Shown here: positions 17,201-27,800 of the stretch, in pieces
Position numbering within the stretch: position 1 is the stretch's first letter
Layout of the letters: each line of letters begins with the position of its first letter
DNA from: Rhodococcus_F sp040656415
GTDB lineage: Bacteria > Actinomycetota > Actinomycetes > Mycobacteriales > Mycobacteriaceae
DNA: 64,000 nt
NCBI RefSeq assembly: GCF_040656415.1
Contig: NZ_JBFAMC010000005.1
Coordinates: forward strand, 223,505 to 287,504
Direction of reading: 5' to 3'
Notes under the pieces: model-generated
Seen by the model: the letters and a program-made list of their open reading frames with translations, nothing else
Told to the model about the DNA's origin: nothing
The model's database searches: none
Translations under genes and position numbers: made by a program

Positions 17201-17233
17201 AGACCCCCATTTCTTTGCAAAGAATGGGGGTCT
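17201..17233 (+). terminator. intrinsic terminator of tRNA-Lys
   Basis: AGACCCCCATT pairs with AATGGGGGTCT, continued inward by CTTT/AAAG, and the stem is followed by TTTCTCTTT. Confidence 0.92.
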
Positions 17234-17344
17234 TTCTCTTTGCTACCTACCTCGGTGCAGGCGGCGGTTTCGCGGATGAACGAAGATGCGGCTGGGATGT
17301 GAAGTTGCTGCGAACTTCACATCCCAGTAGCCGTCCGAGCGCCG

Positions 17345-17566
17345 TCAGCGAAACGCTTTGCGAAGCACCAGGAGTCCCACGACCGCGCCGGCGGCAATCA
17401 GGCTGTATTTGACTGCCGGCTCATTCAGCTTCGCGAGCACAGTCCGCTTGGTGTTCTCCACGAGAACCTTCGGATTGGTGCGGACCGCCAATTCGTCGAG
17501 AGTGCTCGCGAGCTGATTACGTGCGTTCTCTATCTCACGCTCGATGCTCTCGGTGTCCCTGGGCAC
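17345..17566 (-). CDS. small membrane protein, DUF3618
   Basis: 73 residues from GTG 17566, preceded by GGAGG at 4 nt spacing; a longer frame to 17638 has no ribosome-binding site. The family signature RDTESIEREIENARNQLASTLDELAVRTNP is present, followed by a single membrane helix (YSLIAAGAVVGLLVL) and a basic tail. DUF3618 proteins are of unknown function and probably associate with the membrane through the C-terminal helix, leaving an acidic coiled segment in the cytoplasm. M. tuberculosis has a protein like this (Rv2520c) beside bcp, as here. Confidence 0.85.
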   Translation of the reverse strand: MPRDTESIEREIENARNQLASTLDELAVRTNPKVLVENTKRTVLAKLNEPAVKYSLIAAGAVVGLLVLRKAFR

Positions 17567-17725
17567 GTATCCTCCAACTTGTTCGACTGTTCGATCAGCG
17601 AGAACGACGCTACCGCGACGGTCCCACACTTCCGTCAACGGTAGACGAGAACGACGAAGGCGCGACTACGTCTCCCCCAATCGCACTCGGCTCACGTTCA
17701 TCCGCCTTCGGTAGCCTGACTTGCC

Positions 17726-18199
17726 GTGACGGATAACAGCAGACTCAGCCCCGGAGAAACCGCCCCGGCCTTCACTTTGCCCGACGCCGACGGCAACGAC
17801 GTATCACTGGCCGACTACCGTGGACGCAAGGTAATCGTGTACTTCTACCCTGCCGCCGGCACTCCGGGTTGCACCAAACAGGCGTGCGACTTCCGCGACA
17901 ACCTCGCCGCCCTCGGCGGCGCCGGCCTGGACGTGATCGGCATCTCCCCCGACAAGCCCGCCAAGCTGGCAAAGTTCCGCGACGCCGAGCAGCTGAGGTT
18001 CCCGCTGCTGTCCGATCCCGAGAAGGCAACGCTAGAGGCCTGGGGCGCGTTCGGCGAGAAGAAGATGTACGGCAAGACCGTGAGGGGCGTCATCCGCTCT
18101 ACATTCGTGGTCGACGAAGAGGGAAAGATCGAGGTCGCCCAGTACAACGTCCGCGCTACCGGCCACGTCGCAAAGTTGCGTCGGGATCTGTCGGTCTGA
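17726..18199 (+). CDS. bcp: thiol peroxidase, bacterioferritin comigratory protein
   Basis: 157 residues, the same size as M. tuberculosis Rv2521. Peroxiredoxin of the BCP/PrxQ class: the active-site motif is TPGCTKQACDFRD with peroxidatic Cys49 and resolving Cys54 spaced as CX4C, and GVIRSTFVVDEEGKI follows in the last third. It reduces H2O2 and organic hydroperoxides in the cytoplasm using thioredoxin. TAGCCT 8 nt before GTG 17726 and the missing Shine-Dalgarno suggest a leaderless mRNA. Confidence 0.93.
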   Translation: MTDNSRLSPGETAPAFTLPDADGNDVSLADYRGRKVIVYFYPAAGTPGCTKQACDFRDNLAALGGAGLDVIGISPDKPAKLAKFRDAEQLRFPLLSDPEKATLEAWGAFGEKKMYGKTVRGVIRSTFVVDEEGKIEVAQYNVRATGHVAKLRRDLSV

Positions 18200-18238
18200 A
18201 TCGTCGAGGTGCGCCGTGGACCTATTCGTCGACGTCGG

Positions 18239-18550
18239 CTACGACTGCTGCAATGCGGCGATCACGTGGTCGACCGTCGGCGATCCGGCCAACCCCTCGG
18301 GCGTCCGATACAGCCGGCACGAAAGGCCCACGGCCGCGGACGGGTCGTCGAACAGGTCAACCCCGTCGACAAATACAGTGGGTGAGCCTCGAAACCCCAT
18401 TCGGTGCGCTTGTTCATCGGATTCGATTGCAAGCAAATTGATTTCGACGTTGCTGTGGCCGAGCCGATCCAGTGCTTCACGCACGCGCACCTCGGCGATC
18501 TCCCGATGCGGACAACCCTCCGTGTACGCCACTGCTACGTGCATGGTCAT
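18239..18550 (-). CDS. small thioredoxin-like protein of the ars operon
   Basis: 103 residues, thioredoxin-fold start (MHVAVAYTEGCPH) and cis-Pro loop GFRGSPTVFVDGVDLF. It resembles the proteins annotated as DF-family (seleno)proteins that accompany arsenic or mercury genes. The usual CXXC is here CPHR, with one cysteine, so it is unlikely to be a dithiol reductase. ATG 18550 overlaps the arsC stop by 4 bases, so it is the last gene of the ars operon. A role in metalloid handling is inferred only from position. Confidence 0.7.
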   Translation of the reverse strand: MTMHVAVAYTEGCPHREIAEVRVREALDRLGHSNVEINLLAIESDEQAHRMGFRGSPTVFVDGVDLFDDPSAAVGLSCRLYRTPEGLAGSPTVDHVIAALQQS

Positions 18551-18966
18551 GGTTTCCGATGTCCCAACTCGACGGCGAGTTCGTTGACACGGGCTGCGAT
18601 GTCGTCCCGGACCAGGCGCATCCGTTCGATGCCCTCGATGCCGCGTTCGGACGGTTCGCCCGTGTCCCAGTTCTCGAACCGAGTACCCGGAACGGATTCG
18701 ACGTGCGCCTCGCGACCGAGCGTGACCACCAGGTCGACGTCGCGGATCATCTGAGGGTCGACCGATGTAGGGGTCTCGCCGGTGATATCGACGCCCACCT
18801 CGAGCAGCGCCTCGGCCGACAGCGCATTGACCGCGGTGCCCGGCTTGGTACCGGCGGAGTACACGTCGACAGCCTCACCGGCAGCCTTGCGCATCAGCCC
18901 GGCCGCCATCTGGGACTTTCCGCCGTTCTTGACACACACGAACAACACGCTCGGGTTCTCGGACAT
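18547..18966 (-). CDS. arsC: arsenate reductase-like low-molecular-weight phosphatase
   Basis: 139 residues from ATG 18966 with AAGGAT upstream. LMW-PTP fold: P-loop CVKNGGKSQMA with nucleophile Cys11, and acid/base region VTLGREAHVESVPGTRFENWD. The actinobacterial members couple to mycothiol (arsenate-mycothiol transferases) or thioredoxin. The residue closing the P-loop, normally Arg in CX5R, is Lys17 here, as CX5K. Family experience says such forms exist in ars operons, but phosphate or arsenate binding will differ. Its product arsenite would be exported by the Acr3 encoded upstream. Confidence 0.8.
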   Translation of the reverse strand: MSENPSVLFVCVKNGGKSQMAAGLMRKAAGEAVDVYSAGTKPGTAVNALSAEALLEVGVDITGETPTSVDPQMIRDVDLVVTLGREAHVESVPGTRFENWDTGEPSERGIEGIERMRLVRDDIAARVNELAVELGHRKP

Positions 18967-19022
18967 GACGATCCTTTCGATCAGGGCATCGGCAGCTCCG
19001 CATCGAGCAGAACGCTTTTGCA

Positions 19023-20129
19023 TCAAGGCTTCTTGACCAAGGATGCCGATGCGGGCGCGAATTCAGCCGAGTGGGCGAAGCGCTTGCGCAGTGCCAAGGA
19101 TACGTAGACCAGTCCCACCAGGACGGGGACCTCGATCAATGGCCCGACCACCCCAGCCAATGCCTGCCCTGACGTTGCTCCATAGGTGGCGATCGCTACA
19201 GCAATGGCCAATTCGAAGTTGTTGCCCGCGGCGGTGAACGCCAAAGTGGTGGTTCGCTCGTATCCGAGACGTGTGACGGCACCGAAAAGGTAGCCGCCGC
19301 ACCACATGATTGCGAAGTACACCAGCAGTGGGACCGCGATCCTGACCACGTCGAGGGGCCGGGAGGAGATCTGATCACCCTGCAGTGCAAAGAGCACCAC
19401 AATCGTGAAGAGCAAACCGTACATCGCCCACGGGCCGATTCTGGGGATGAACGTCGACTCGTACCAGGTCCTGCCCTTGATCCCTTCACCGTAGCGACGG
19501 GTCAGGTATCCGGCGAGCAGCGGGATTCCGAGGAAGATGAGCACCGACTTCGCGATCTGCCACGGTGAGGTGTCGATGGTGGTCTGTTGGAGGCCGAGCC
19601 AACCGGGGAGGATCGACAGGTAGAACCAACCGAGGACAGCGAACATGATCACCTGGAAGATCGAGTTCAGGGCAACGAGGACGGCGGCAGCCTCGCGGTC
19701 GCCGCGCGCGAGGTCGTTCCAGATGATCACCATCGCGATGCACCGGGCGAGGCCGACGATGATCAGACCGGTGCGGTATTCGGGCAGGTCCGGCAGCAGC
19801 AACCAAGCCAGAGCGAACATCAGTGCCGGGCCGAACACCCAGTTCAGCAGTAGTGACCCGATGAGTAGTTTGCGGTCGCCGGTGACGGTGTCGAGGCGGT
19901 CGTAGCGCACTTTTGCGAGCACCGGATACATCATTATCAGCAGGCCGAGAGCGATCGGCAGCGAGATGCCGTCGATCTCCATGGCGCTCAGTGCGTCGTC
20001 GAGTTCCGGGATCGTCCGGCCCAGGAACAGACCCGCGACCATGGCGATGCCGATCCAGACCGGGAGGAACCGGTCGAGGTTGGACAGTTTGTCTACAACG
20101 GGAGTGCGTGCGGTGCTGGCCACGCTCAC
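19023..20129 (-). CDS. arsenite efflux transporter, ACR3 family
   Basis: 368 residues with ten membrane helices. The ACR3 signature is clear: IALGLLIMMYPVLAKVRYD, the cysteine in GLARCIAMVIIWNDLARGD that is essential in characterised members, and TAAGNNFELAIAVAIATYG. It extrudes arsenite using the membrane potential. GTG 20129 overlaps the arsR stop (20126-20128) by 4 bases, so translation is coupled to the repressor. Confidence 0.93.
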   Translation of the reverse strand: MSVASTARTPVVDKLSNLDRFLPVWIGIAMVAGLFLGRTIPELDDALSAMEIDGISLPIALGLLIMMYPVLAKVRYDRLDTVTGDRKLLIGSLLLNWVFGPALMFALAWLLLPDLPEYRTGLIIVGLARCIAMVIIWNDLARGDREAAAVLVALNSIFQVIMFAVLGWFYLSILPGWLGLQQTTIDTSPWQIAKSVLIFLGIPLLAGYLTRRYGEGIKGRTWYESTFIPRIGPWAMYGLLFTIVVLFALQGDQISSRPLDVVRIAVPLLVYFAIMWCGGYLFGAVTRLGYERTTTLAFTAAGNNFELAIAVAIATYGATSGQALAGVVGPLIEVPVLVGLVYVSLALRKRFAHSAEFAPASASLVKKP

Positions 20130-20512
20130 GACGACCCCTCAGCACACGCCTCGGACTGCACTGCGGGGCCGGGTTCGGCGCGCAATACGGCGCACAGTTG
20201 CTGCAGAGCCGAGGGATTCGCCCAGTAGTAAACCCAGGTTCCCCGTCGCTCACAGTCCAGCAATCCCGCTTCCCGGAGCACCTTCAAGTGGTGTGAGATC
20301 GTCGGCTGGGACAGATCGAACGACTCGGAAATGTCGCATACACAGGCTTCGCCGCCGGGGTGGCTGGCAACCAGACTCAGCAACCGGAGTCGAACCGGGT
20401 CTCCGAGCGCCTTGAACATCCGGGCCAGCCCACCAGCCCAGTCTTCGGTCAACGGTTCTCGCACCAAGGGCGAACAACATGCGCCAGTCGCCGGCAACAC
20501 CTGATTCGACAT
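20126..20512 (-). CDS. arsR: ArsR/SmtB family metalloregulator
   Basis: 128 residues. Winged helix with MFKALGDPVRLRLLSLVASH, the metal motif ACVCDISESF in helix 3, and the recognition helix DLSQPTISHHLKVLREAGLL. ELCVCDL-type cysteines are the arsenite site of E. coli ArsR, and an extra CC pair near the N-terminus (GACCSP) may add a ligand. A perfect palindrome overlaps the region just before its ATG. It heads the operon arsR-acr3-arsC-small protein, so arsenite should relieve repression. Confidence 0.92.
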   Translation of the reverse strand: MSNQVLPATGACCSPLVREPLTEDWAGGLARMFKALGDPVRLRLLSLVASHPGGEACVCDISESFDLSQPTISHHLKVLREAGLLDCERRGTWVYYWANPSALQQLCAVLRAEPGPAVQSEACAEGSS

Positions 20513-20514
20513 TC

Positions 20515-20526
20515 GTCAATATTGAC
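20515..20526. promoter_or_regulatory. ArsR operator
   Basis: GTCAATATTGAC is a perfect 12-bp palindrome two bases upstream of the arsR ATG. TCAAnATTGA-like palindromes are the usual ArsR binding site. A further A/T-rich inverted half follows at GATATC (20528-20533). Confidence 0.8.
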
Positions 20527-20709
20527 AGATATCTAATCAACCCGCCAGCCTCGTGATCCATGACCTGTCGCAAGCGCAGCGATCGATATCTGTGGTCGAC
20601 TACAGGTTCGTCGCCACATCGCGCGATACGCCGCCGACTCGAGTTGAAGTAAGACGCGCCGCAGGTAGGAAACTTCGGAATCCCGAGAAAAGACCGATAG
20701 CCTGGGGCT

Positions 20710-21411
20710 GTGGAGTCTTCAGCTAGCAATCACGCGCCACACCGCATGGACCCAGCGTTGGAATTGCAGTCGGACCCGCAGGAGTTGATGCCTCGCAAGC
20801 GTCCGATCCAGGAACGTAGTCGCCGCAAGTTCGACGCACTTCTCGCTGCTTCACGAGAGTTGCTGGTGGAAGTAGGCTTCGAATCGTTCACCTGCGAAGA
20901 AGTAGCAGCCCGCGCCGATGTCCCTATCGGAACGCTCTATCAGTTCTTCGCAAACAAGTACGTGATCGTGTGCGAACTGAACAGGCAGGACCTCGTCGGT
21001 GTCCAGCACGAGCTCGCACAGTTCAACGGTGAGGTCCCGTCCCTCGACTGGCTGAGGTTTCTCAATTCCTTCGTCGATCACCTGGCGGGACTGTGGACCT
21101 CAGACCCGTCGAGGCGAGCGGTGTGGCTGGCGATGCAGTCGACGCCCTCGACCCGCGCCACCGGGGCACTCCACGAGAAAGCACTCGCGGAACAAATCTC
21201 CCGGATGCTTGCACCGCTCACCCCGCATACGTTGCGCGAGCGGCGCAAAATGATGGCGGAAGTCCTGGTCCACGTCGTGTACTCGATGCTCAATTTCTCA
21301 GTGCAGGACAATCAGAGCCATGCGGACGCCGTCGCCGAACTCAAACGGCTCATGGGGGCATACCTGCTGGTCGCCGAGAAGGAATCACGGTCGTCCGCAC
21401 CCAAGTCATAG
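20710..21411 (+). CDS. TetR family transcriptional regulator
   Basis: 233 residues. The N-terminal helix-turn-helix is RSRRKFDALLAASRELLVEVGF, FTCEEVAARADVPIGTLYQFFANK, typical of TetR. The C-terminal effector domain is predicted helical and not assignable. GTG 20710 is preferred because TAGCCT (20698-20703) lies exactly 6 nt upstream without a Shine-Dalgarno; a methionine at residue 13 is possible. It is convergent with acpS/fas and next to the ars operon, but neither is proven to be its target. Confidence 0.85.
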   Translation: MESSASNHAPHRMDPALELQSDPQELMPRKRPIQERSRRKFDALLAASRELLVEVGFESFTCEEVAARADVPIGTLYQFFANKYVIVCELNRQDLVGVQHELAQFNGEVPSLDWLRFLNSFVDHLAGLWTSDPSRRAVWLAMQSTPSTRATGALHEKALAEQISRMLAPLTPHTLRERRKMMAEVLVHVVYSMLNFSVQDNQSHADAVAELKRLMGAYLLVAEKESRSSAPKS

Positions 21412-21414
21412 CCG

Positions 21415-21834
21415 TCACGGTGACTCGGTAGCGGCGGTGCCGTCACATGACTCGATCACGGCGAACGCACCGGCCATGTCTCCGTCATGAGTGAGGGATA
21501 TGTGAATTTTCGTGTCCGACAGATGCTTGGCGACGTCTCCGAGTAGACGAATGCTAGGTCGCCCCCACGCATCGGTCACCACCTCGATCATGTGATGGAC
21601 CGCCTCGGGCAGCACCGGCGGGCCGGCGAAGAGAGAAGTGGACCAAGCCTTGATCACTGCCTCCTTCGCGGCCCACCGGGCGGCGAAATGCCTGGCCGGA
21701 TCGGAGGTCCGGGTCGCGGCGTCTCGGCGCTCGCCCGGCGTGAAGTTGTCGAGCATGGCCGTTCCCGGCCGGTCCATCTGCTCGGCGAACTCCGACACCG
21801 TCACGAGGTCGAAGCCGATCCCCAGAACTCCCAT
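21415..21834 (-). CDS. acpS: holo-ACP synthase
   Basis: 139 residues. The 4'-phosphopantetheinyl transferase signature is complete: MGVLGIGFDLVTVSEFAEQ near the start and RHFAARWAAKEAVIKAW with the metal-binding Glu and Lys. ATG 21834 gives the family start MGVLGIG; a GTG one codon earlier is possible. It begins 7 bases after the fas stop codon, so it is co-transcribed, and it modifies the ACP serine of this FAS-I. In M. tuberculosis Rv2523c follows fas in the same way. It is convergent with the TetR gene. Confidence 0.95.
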   Translation of the reverse strand: MGVLGIGFDLVTVSEFAEQMDRPGTAMLDNFTPGERRDAATRTSDPARHFAARWAAKEAVIKAWSTSLFAGPPVLPEAVHHMIEVVTDAWGRPSIRLLGDVAKHLSDTKIHISLTHDGDMAGAFAVIESCDGTAATESP

Positions 21835-21840
21835 CACAAC

Positions 21841-24800
21841 CTACTTGCAGCCGGGCAAGCCCGAGCTGTAGACGTCGCCTTCTCCCAAGCGCGCAGTCTC
21901 GGTCAGCAGAACGTCCGCCTCGAGCTGACGGGACGCCGAAGCCGGGACGTCGTCGCCACCGAAACGGCGATCGGCCGGACGCTCGAACAGGCTGCCGCCC
22001 CCACACATCGCCCGAGCCAGGCGACGCTGACCCTCCAGGGTGCGCTGTCCGGCCTGCTCGAGATAAGCCGCTCGCACGCCGGACGGGATCGCCTCGACGA
22101 ACGCCTGCGGGTGTACCACCGCGATCATGCCGGATACGTGCCCGAAGCCGAGGCTGGTCAACAGACCTGCCCGGAGCGGAAGGTGCTCTCCGAAACGCAG
22201 CGGCTCCCGAGCCCACACGAGATGCTCGTACTCGGACATCTTCTCGTCGACGCAATCGAGGCTGCGGTTCGGTGGGACGACGCCCTGGGCAAGCACCTGG
22301 CAGAGACCGATCAGCTGGAACGCTGCGGCACCACCCTTGGCGTGTCCGGTGAGACTCTTCTGCGAGATGACGAACAGCGGTGCACCTTCGCTGCGGCCGA
22401 GTGCACTGGCCAGGCGTTCGTGCAACTCCGACTCGTTCGGGTCATTGGCGGCGGTGGAGGTGTCGTGCTTGGAGATCACCGAGATGTCGTCTGAGCTCAC
22501 CCCGAGCTTGCCGAGCGATCGGGCAAGTTCGGAATCCACTCCCCCGCGACCGGCACCGAGCGCACCGATTCCGGGAGCCGGGATCGACGTGTGGACACCG
22601 TCGGCAAACGAATTGGCGTAAGCGACGACACCGAGGACGGGCAGCCCCATCTCGAGCGCCAGATCGCCGCGCGCGAGCAGGACGGTTCCGCCGCCCTGAG
22701 ACTCGACGAACCCGCCGCGTCGGCGGTCGTTGGCCCGCGAGAATCGGCGGTCGTCTATGCCCTTGGTCCGCATGTCATCGGTATCGGCCGTCGCGGACAT
22801 GTCGCCGAATCCGACGATGCCCTCGATCCCGAGATCGTCGAACCCTCCGGCAACCACGAGTTGGGCTTTCCCGAGCTTGATCTTGTCGACGCCCTCCTCC
22901 ACCGAGACCGCGGCGGTGGCACATGCTGCAACCGGATGGACCATGGCGCCGTAGCCACCGACGTAGGACTGAACAACGTGCGCCGCAATCACATTCGGCA
23001 ACGCCTCCTGCAAGATGTCGTTCGGCCGGCTCTCGCCGAGAAGCGTGTCGACGTACAGCGACCTCATCGACGTCATACCGCCCATACCGGTGCCCTGGGT
23101 GTTGGCGACCAGCGAGGGATGCACCCACCGCAGCAGCTCGCTGGGTGTGAATCCTCCGGTGAGGAACGCGTCGACCGTGGCGACGATGTTCCACAGGCCC
23201 ACCCGGTCGACGGACTCGGCCATGTCGGCCGGGATGCCCCACTTGGTGACATCGAACCCGGCCGGGATCTGCCCACCCACACTGCGCGAGAGCTTCATCT
23301 TGCGGGGCACGCGGATCTCGGTACCCGCACGGCGGGTGACCTGCCAGTCACCGCTGTCCGGTACCTGGGTTGCGACCGTGTTCTCCGGGTCGGCCTCGAC
23401 GAAGCTCAGCGCCTCCGCCTCGCTGCTGACGACAAAGCTCAGATCCTTGTCGAGGAACACCGACGTCAGCAGGGGTGAGGTGTTCTCGACCATCGCCCCG
23501 TCGTCCTCGTAGCGGCGGATGCCGCAGCGCTCGACGACCGTGTCGTGATACCGATCGGCAATCTCTGCCTCTGGAACCAGTTCTCCGCTCTCGGTGTCGT
23601 ACCAGCCGGGTGCAGGCGTGGACTCCCACACAACCAGTCCGGTGTTCCAGGCAAGCTCGAGAACTCCTGCGGCCGAGAGTTCTTCGTCGACCTCCATCTC
23701 GAAGCGGGTGCGTGCGGAACCGAACGGACCGAGTTCACCAGCGCCCACGATGACGACGAGGTCTTCGGGAGCCGCAGTTACTTCCGGCCAATGCGTCGCT
23801 ACCGACTCGGCGAGCCGCGGGGGTGCCGGCAGAGCAGCGATCGTGTCGGATTCGGCGGCACTGTCGTCGCCGACGTCTACCGCTGCCGCTTGCTGAGCCT
23901 GCTTTGCCAGGGTCGGCAAGTCCAGATTCGCCTGGGCAAGTCCGCCGGTCAGGTCGGCCGCCAGCGGATCGGTGGAGGCCAGGCGACGCGCCTCCGGCTC
24001 GCACCACTGCAGCAGTTCGGTAGCCATTTCCCGCGTGGACCAGGTGCGCACCCCGGCACTTTCGACCGCTTCGACCAGGGGATCGTTGCCGCCCATCAAA
24101 CCGGTTCCGCGGACCCAGCCGATGAGAGCATGCACCAGCGTGACACGTTCAGCCCAGCTCCGCTCCGCCTTCCAGCGAGCGACGATGGCGTCGAGCGCGG
24201 CCTTGGCCTCGCCGTACGCACCGTCGCCACCGAACAGACCGCGGTTGGGAGAACCGGGCAGCACCACGTGCAGGTGGGTGTCGACGTCCCTGTCGTAACC
24301 GATCTTCCCCAGTCCGCCGATCAGGCGTTCCACCGACCACAGGAGCACGCGCATTTCCATTTCGGCGCGAGCACCGGCATCGGCAAGATCACCCGCCACC
24401 CGAGGTGCGGCGAACGGGAACAGGAGCGTCGGGGTTGCAGCTTCTTTGACGAGCTTCTTCGCCCCACCAGCGGTCTCGTACTGAGCGTCACCGATCCACG
24501 CGATGAGCGCGTCGATGTCGGTGTAAGAGGCCATGTTCGCGGGGACCACCCAGAGGGCGGCACCGGCACGAGCGTGGCTGCGGTAGAGGTCACGGTAAAA
24601 GTGCAGCCGCTCGTCGTCGAGACGTGACGTGGTCGCGAAGACGGTAGCACCGCCCGCGAGCAGTTCCCCCACAACCGCGGCCGCGATGGAACCCTTGCTG
24701 GCACCGGTGACGACGGCGACCTCGTCGGCCCATTCGCCCGTCGCGTCGTCGGTGGCGACCGCCGCCTCTGCGATACGCACGTATGTGTCGGCGAGTGTTG

Positions 24801-27800
24801 TACGGCCCTCGTGTATCGCGCGAGCCTGCCACCACTGTGCATGCGCCGCGACCGATTTTCCGGCACCTTCGAAGCTCTCGACGCCGAGCGGCTCCGAGGA
24901 CACCGGGACGGCGTCTCCTTCCGCCTCACCCGACCGAATCCACATGCGGGCCAGATCTTCACGTGCGGTGGCCCAGCGGTCGTCGAGCAGCACCGCCTTG
25001 GCGCCGTCGAACACCGGAGCGACCAGACGCGGCCAATCGGAACCTAGTTCCGCGGACACCAGGTCGATCAGTTCGGTGTCGGTCGGCTGCAAGGTCGTTG
25101 CCGTTTCGTCGGCGAGACCGAGTTGCTCGAGCACCAACCGGGCAGCCGAAGCCAACACGCCATCGCGGCCCGTGATGTGTGCGGTGAATTCGTCGAGCGC
25201 GGCGGCGTCCACGGTGCCACCACCGCCGCCACCCGCGGATGGGAGAGAGACACTGATTCCTCGACGCGCCGCCACGGAGGCCACGGCGCCGTCGATGATG
25301 GCGTCCACTGCGGCGCCGTCGGCAAGACCGCCACCGGCGAGGCCACCGAGTTCACCGCCACGGATGCTGGAACCGTCACGAGTTCCGAGCGCCACTTCGG
25401 CGGTGACATGGTGCGCCCAGCCGTCGCCGAGTTCCCAGACCTTCTTGACACGGTCCGCAACCGCTGTGGGACGACGACCCGAAGGGCCGAAGACCTTTCG
25501 GAGGTGATCGGTGATCGAATCGGACAACACCGGGCCGAAGGGCTTGTATGTGCGCGCCAAGGAGTCGACGGTGCCGGCCAGCGAGCGCATATCGGCGTCG
25601 GCGGCGCCGTCGATGGCACCGAGCGAGAGTTCGGAGCCGAGGTCGACGAGCAACTGGTTCCGTCGCGAAGACACGCCATCGCAGAGCGCCTCGATCGTGT
25701 CGGCGGGACCGATCTGATCGGGACGCAGCTTGGTCCACAAGCTGATCAAGACTTCAGTGGCATCGGCAGCCTTGAACGCGATGTCGTCGGGACGCGGCCC
25801 GCCGGATGCAGCGGCAACTGGAGCGCTTGGAACCGCTGGCGCGAGCGCAGGTGCTTCCGGCGCAGTACCGTTGTCCGGCGCCTCACCGGCCTCGTCCTCC
25901 TCGGTCGGGGCCGGATCGACATCGGTGGCGTAGACGACGGATGCCTCACGTTCGATGTTGAGAACCTCGACAGGGTGACCGAAGCGATCCGGCAGCTTCA
26001 GCGTCTGCGTCGCCAGGTTCGCGACCGTGGGGACCGCGCCGAGGCCGATCTCCACGAAACGCTCGACACCCAATCCACCATCGGATTCATCCGCGAACAA
26101 CAGATCCTGCGTCTCGATCCACCGCACCGGGCTGGCGAACTGCCAGGCCAGAAGTTCGATGAGAAGCAGGCGGGTGAGTTCGACCGGGTTGTTCGCCCAC
26201 GAGTCGAATTCTTCGAGCACATTCTCGAGGGGCTTCGAAGGAACGAGGTCGGCGATCTCCTGCACGAACTCCCTCTCGAGGGAGAACGGCTTGGGTACGA
26301 GGTTCGGGATGTATCGCCCGACCAGAATCGCCGGGTCGATCTCCTGCGGAAGGAGTTCCTCGAGCCGACCGCGGAAATCGTCGACGCCATTACGCAGCAC
26401 CGTCGAGTGGAACGGGACATCGATTCCAGGAACCTGGATGTACGCGCGCTTGCCGCCGAAAGCCTCACGACGGGTATCGATTTCCTTTTCGAGCGCATCG
26501 AGTCCGGCAACCGTACCTGCGATGACATACTGCGAGCCACGAAGGTTCAGGTTCACGACCTGTAAGAACTCACCGGTCTGCTCGGCGACTGCGGCGACGA
26601 ACGCTATGACGTCGTCGTCGCTCAGTCCGATCTGCGAGGGACGGATGGCGGCCATCCTGTAATCGGAGCGACCCGCCTCGTCTCGGGGAACGAGTGCGTG
26701 CATCGCGGAGCCGCGTTGGAAGACCACTTCGAGGACAGCCTCCAGGGGCAGCACACCGGCGACAGCGGCGAGAGCGTTGTACTCACCGACCGAGTGGCCC
26801 GCCAAGAGCGCGCCTTCGACGAACGCGCCGGACTCGCGCAATTCGGCTACCTGCGCAACCCCGAGGGTCGCCATTGCTACCTGGGTGAACTGAGTCAGAT
26901 GCAGGACACCGTCCGGGTGCTTGTACTCGACGCCCCGTGCTTTGACGACCGTCGGGTTGTCACGGACCACGGCCAGGATCGAGAATCCCAGAGCCTTGCG
27001 GGTGTGCTTGTCGGCCCGATCCCAGATCTCACGTGCGGCCTTCGACCGAGAGCGGGCGTCCAGGCCCATCCCGGCTCGCTGGATGCCCTGTCCAGGGAAT
27101 GCATAGGCGGTCCTCGGCGCGGCGGTCCGACCCGTCGCGACCATCACCAGATCGCCGTTGATTCGGCAACCGACCTCGACGATCTCGGCACCGCGGTCGA
27201 CGGCGACTCGGTCGACGCGGACGTCGATCTCGGCACCCGGCCTGACCATGCCGAGGAAGCGAGCCGTCCAGGCGGTGAGTCGGCGCGGCGGTGTCCTGGT
27301 CTCGGTGCGGTCCACCGAGGTGACGACCTGCTGGGCAGCAGCGGACAACCACATTCCGTGCACGATCGGGCTGCCGAGGCCTGCGAGCAATGCCGCGTTG
27401 TCGGAGGTGTGGATCGGGTTGTGGTCCCCCGATACCTGGGCAAAGGAGCCCATGTCGCGGGGAGCGACGATTGTGGTGTCGCGACGTCGACGGCGCGGCG
27501 TGTCGATGGTCTCGTCGCTGAGCGAGCCACCTGCACGGGCCGGGTCAGGCAGTTCGCCCTTGCCGGTGCGCCCACGGATCGCGAAGCGCTCCGCGAGGGT
27601 GGCGACCGCAGGCGCATCCAGGCCTTCACCGAGCATCGCGCCGACCTCGACCTTGACCTCGACCACACGACCCAGGTCGGTGTCGACAACCGAGGCAACT
27701 GCGGCCTTGACTACGAGAATGCTTGTCTCCGCAGGCAGTTCGCCGACGAATTCGACACTGTGGTCCAGGTGGACCAAGTCCAGCATTCCCTCGATGACCG

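Noticed and set aside
24000..24350. Possible frameshift in the fas ketoreductase region
   Set aside because: The 3118-codon frame is unbroken and the motifs either side (VVTGASKGS, YGEAKAALDAI) are in one frame.
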